A DNA stretch of 6,472 nt from Hyphomicrobiales bacterium (lineage in GTDB: Bacteria; Pseudomonadota; Alphaproteobacteria; Rhizobiales; Aestuariivirgaceae). Position 1 is the stretch's first letter. The number at the start of each line of letters is the position of its first letter. Location: the NCBI GenBank assembly GCA_027030295.1, contig JALVFB010000424.1, positions 1-6,472 of the forward strand, written 5' to 3'. The position numbers and the translations under genes were made by a program. The notes below the pieces were generated by a model. The model was not told the origin of the DNA, ran no database searches, and saw only the letters and a program-made list of their open reading frames with translations. This document shows, in pieces, positions 5,859 to 6,472 of the stretch.

Positions 5859-6386
5859 TCAGGCCTCCTCGAGGCCGCGCAGGTAGCGGGGGATGGCCTT
5901 CTGATAATCCTCGGCATTGCGGCGGATGGCTTCCACCTGCTCGTCGCTCACTTCCTTCACCACCTTGCCGGGCACGCCCAGCACCAGCGAGCGCGGCGGA
6001 ATCTTCTTCCCCTCCGGCACCACGGCGCCGGCGCCGATGATGCATTCGTCACCCACCTCGGCGCCGTTCATGATGGTGGCGCCCATGCCCACCAGCACGT
6101 TGTTGCCAATGGTGCAGCCGTGCAGGATCACGTTGTGCCCCACCACCACGTTCTCGCCCACCGTGGTCGGAAAGCCCCAGTCCGTGTGCACCACCGAATT
6201 GTCCTGGATATTCGTGCCGTCGCCGATGCGGATGAACTCGTAATCGCCGCGCAGCACCGCGCCGAACCAGATGGAAACCTTGCGCCCCAGCTCCACCTTG
6301 CCGATGACCGCCGCCGTCGGCGCGATGAATGATTCGCCGCTGGGCGGCAGCTTGGGCCGGTGCCCGTCCAGAACATAGATGGCCAT
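5859..6386 (-). CDS. Gamma-carbonic-anhydrase family hexapeptide-repeat protein
   Basis: The 175-residue protein is a left-handed beta-helix of the gamma carbonic anhydrase/YrdA/PaaY family, at the normal family length. Hexapeptide repeats run from about residue 22 to 140 ([58 protein letters not shown]). The three zinc ligands expected for the trimer are present: His67 in VVHTD, then His84 and His89 in GHNVILHG. Arg46, Asp48 and Gln61 sit where the archaeal Cam enzyme has its structural and active-site residues. A C-terminal helix (about 147-173) follows. Carbonic anhydrase activity is possible, but many bacterial members lack proven activity and some have other roles, so only the family is certain. 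The ATG at 6386 is supported by CGGGAG, with GGGAG at 6399-6395 and 8-base spacing. The frame stays open upstream to the window edge, but family length argues against a longer protein. No T-rich terminator separates it from the antitoxin, so read-through is possible. Confidence 0.94.
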   Translation of the reverse strand: MAIYVLDGHRPKLPPSGESFIAPTAAVIGKVELGRKVSIWFGAVLRGDYEFIRIGDGTNIQDNSVVHTDWGFPTTVGENVVVGHNVILHGCTIGNNVLVGMGATIMNGAEVGDECIIGAGAVVPEGKKIPPRSLVLGVPGKVVKEVSDEQVEAIRRNAEDYQKAIPRYLRGLEEA

Positions 6387-6424
6387 GATGTCTTCTCCCG
6401 TTCGGCGCGATGCTAATGGAGGGT

Positions 6425-6472
6425 TCAGGGATTGGCGGGCGCCGTCGCGTCCGTTCCGGGGACGGCGGCGGG
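6425..6472 (-). CDS. Possible C-terminal end of a further minus-strand gene (partial)
   Basis: One minus-strand frame is open from the window edge to a TGA at 6427-6425 and would encode [15 protein letters not shown], an Ala/Pro-rich tail of a kind common at protein ends. It would stop 38 bases before the gamma-carbonic-anhydrase start. Only 15 codons are visible and the region is GC-rich, so the frame could be open by chance; no family can be assigned. Confidence 0.25.
   Translation of the reverse strand, partial: PAAVPGTDATAPANP

Noticed and set aside
5862..5876. Hairpin GGCCTC-CTC-GAGGCC at the end of the gamma-carbonic-anhydrase gene, considered as a terminator.
   Set aside because: The loop is only three bases, the stem lies within the last codons, and no T run follows on the minus strand.

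Overview
The window looks like a chromosomal segment of an alphaproteobacterium. Base composition is high: a sample of the aroG region at 3001-3060 has 41 G+C in 60. The genes also fit: a class II (plant-type) DAHP synthase, a BTLCP-type periplasmic cysteine proteinase, a TPR protein ending in a SPOR domain with a cysteine pair, a DUF502 membrane protein and a DUF3018/MazF toxin-antitoxin pair. The lineage call is inference from protein families; no rRNA or other phylogenetic marker is present.

Layout, left to right. A DUF502 inner-membrane protein (31-711, minus) and an exported TPR-SPOR protein (885-2282, minus) are separated by a clear minus-strand intrinsic terminator (801-825), so they are probably separate transcripts. 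A 200-bp divergent intergenic region follows, holding two hairpin-forming inverted repeats. It leads into the class II DAHP synthase (2483-3865, plus), the entry enzyme of the shikimate pathway. This gene runs tail to tail, six bases apart, into a YjbQ/UPF0047 protein (3872-4312, minus). A divergent 158-bp spacer separates YjbQ from a signal-peptide-bearing BTLCP proteinase (4471-5127, plus), which has a strong intrinsic terminator (5195-5232). The minus strand then carries a MazF-type toxin (5232-5561), its DUF3018 antitoxin (5558-5818) and a gamma-carbonic-anhydrase-family hexapeptide protein (5859-6386). The right edge may hold the last codons of another minus-strand gene.

The genes do not form one pathway. 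Most are single-gene housekeeping or envelope units in alternating orientation. The only clear multi-gene module is the toxin-antitoxin pair: antitoxin first, toxin coupled through a 4-base GTGA overlap, and a near-perfect 14-bp palindrome over a possible -10 box just before the antitoxin start, as expected for an autoregulated operon. Part of the toxin gene is clearly less GC-rich than its surroundings, consistent with acquired DNA.

I see no rRNA, tRNA, CRISPR array, insertion sequence or phage gene, and no strong evidence for a wholly new system. The points most worth a second look are the antitoxin control region, the structured leader and uncertain start of the DAHP synthase, and the orphan LapG-like BTLCP proteinase.
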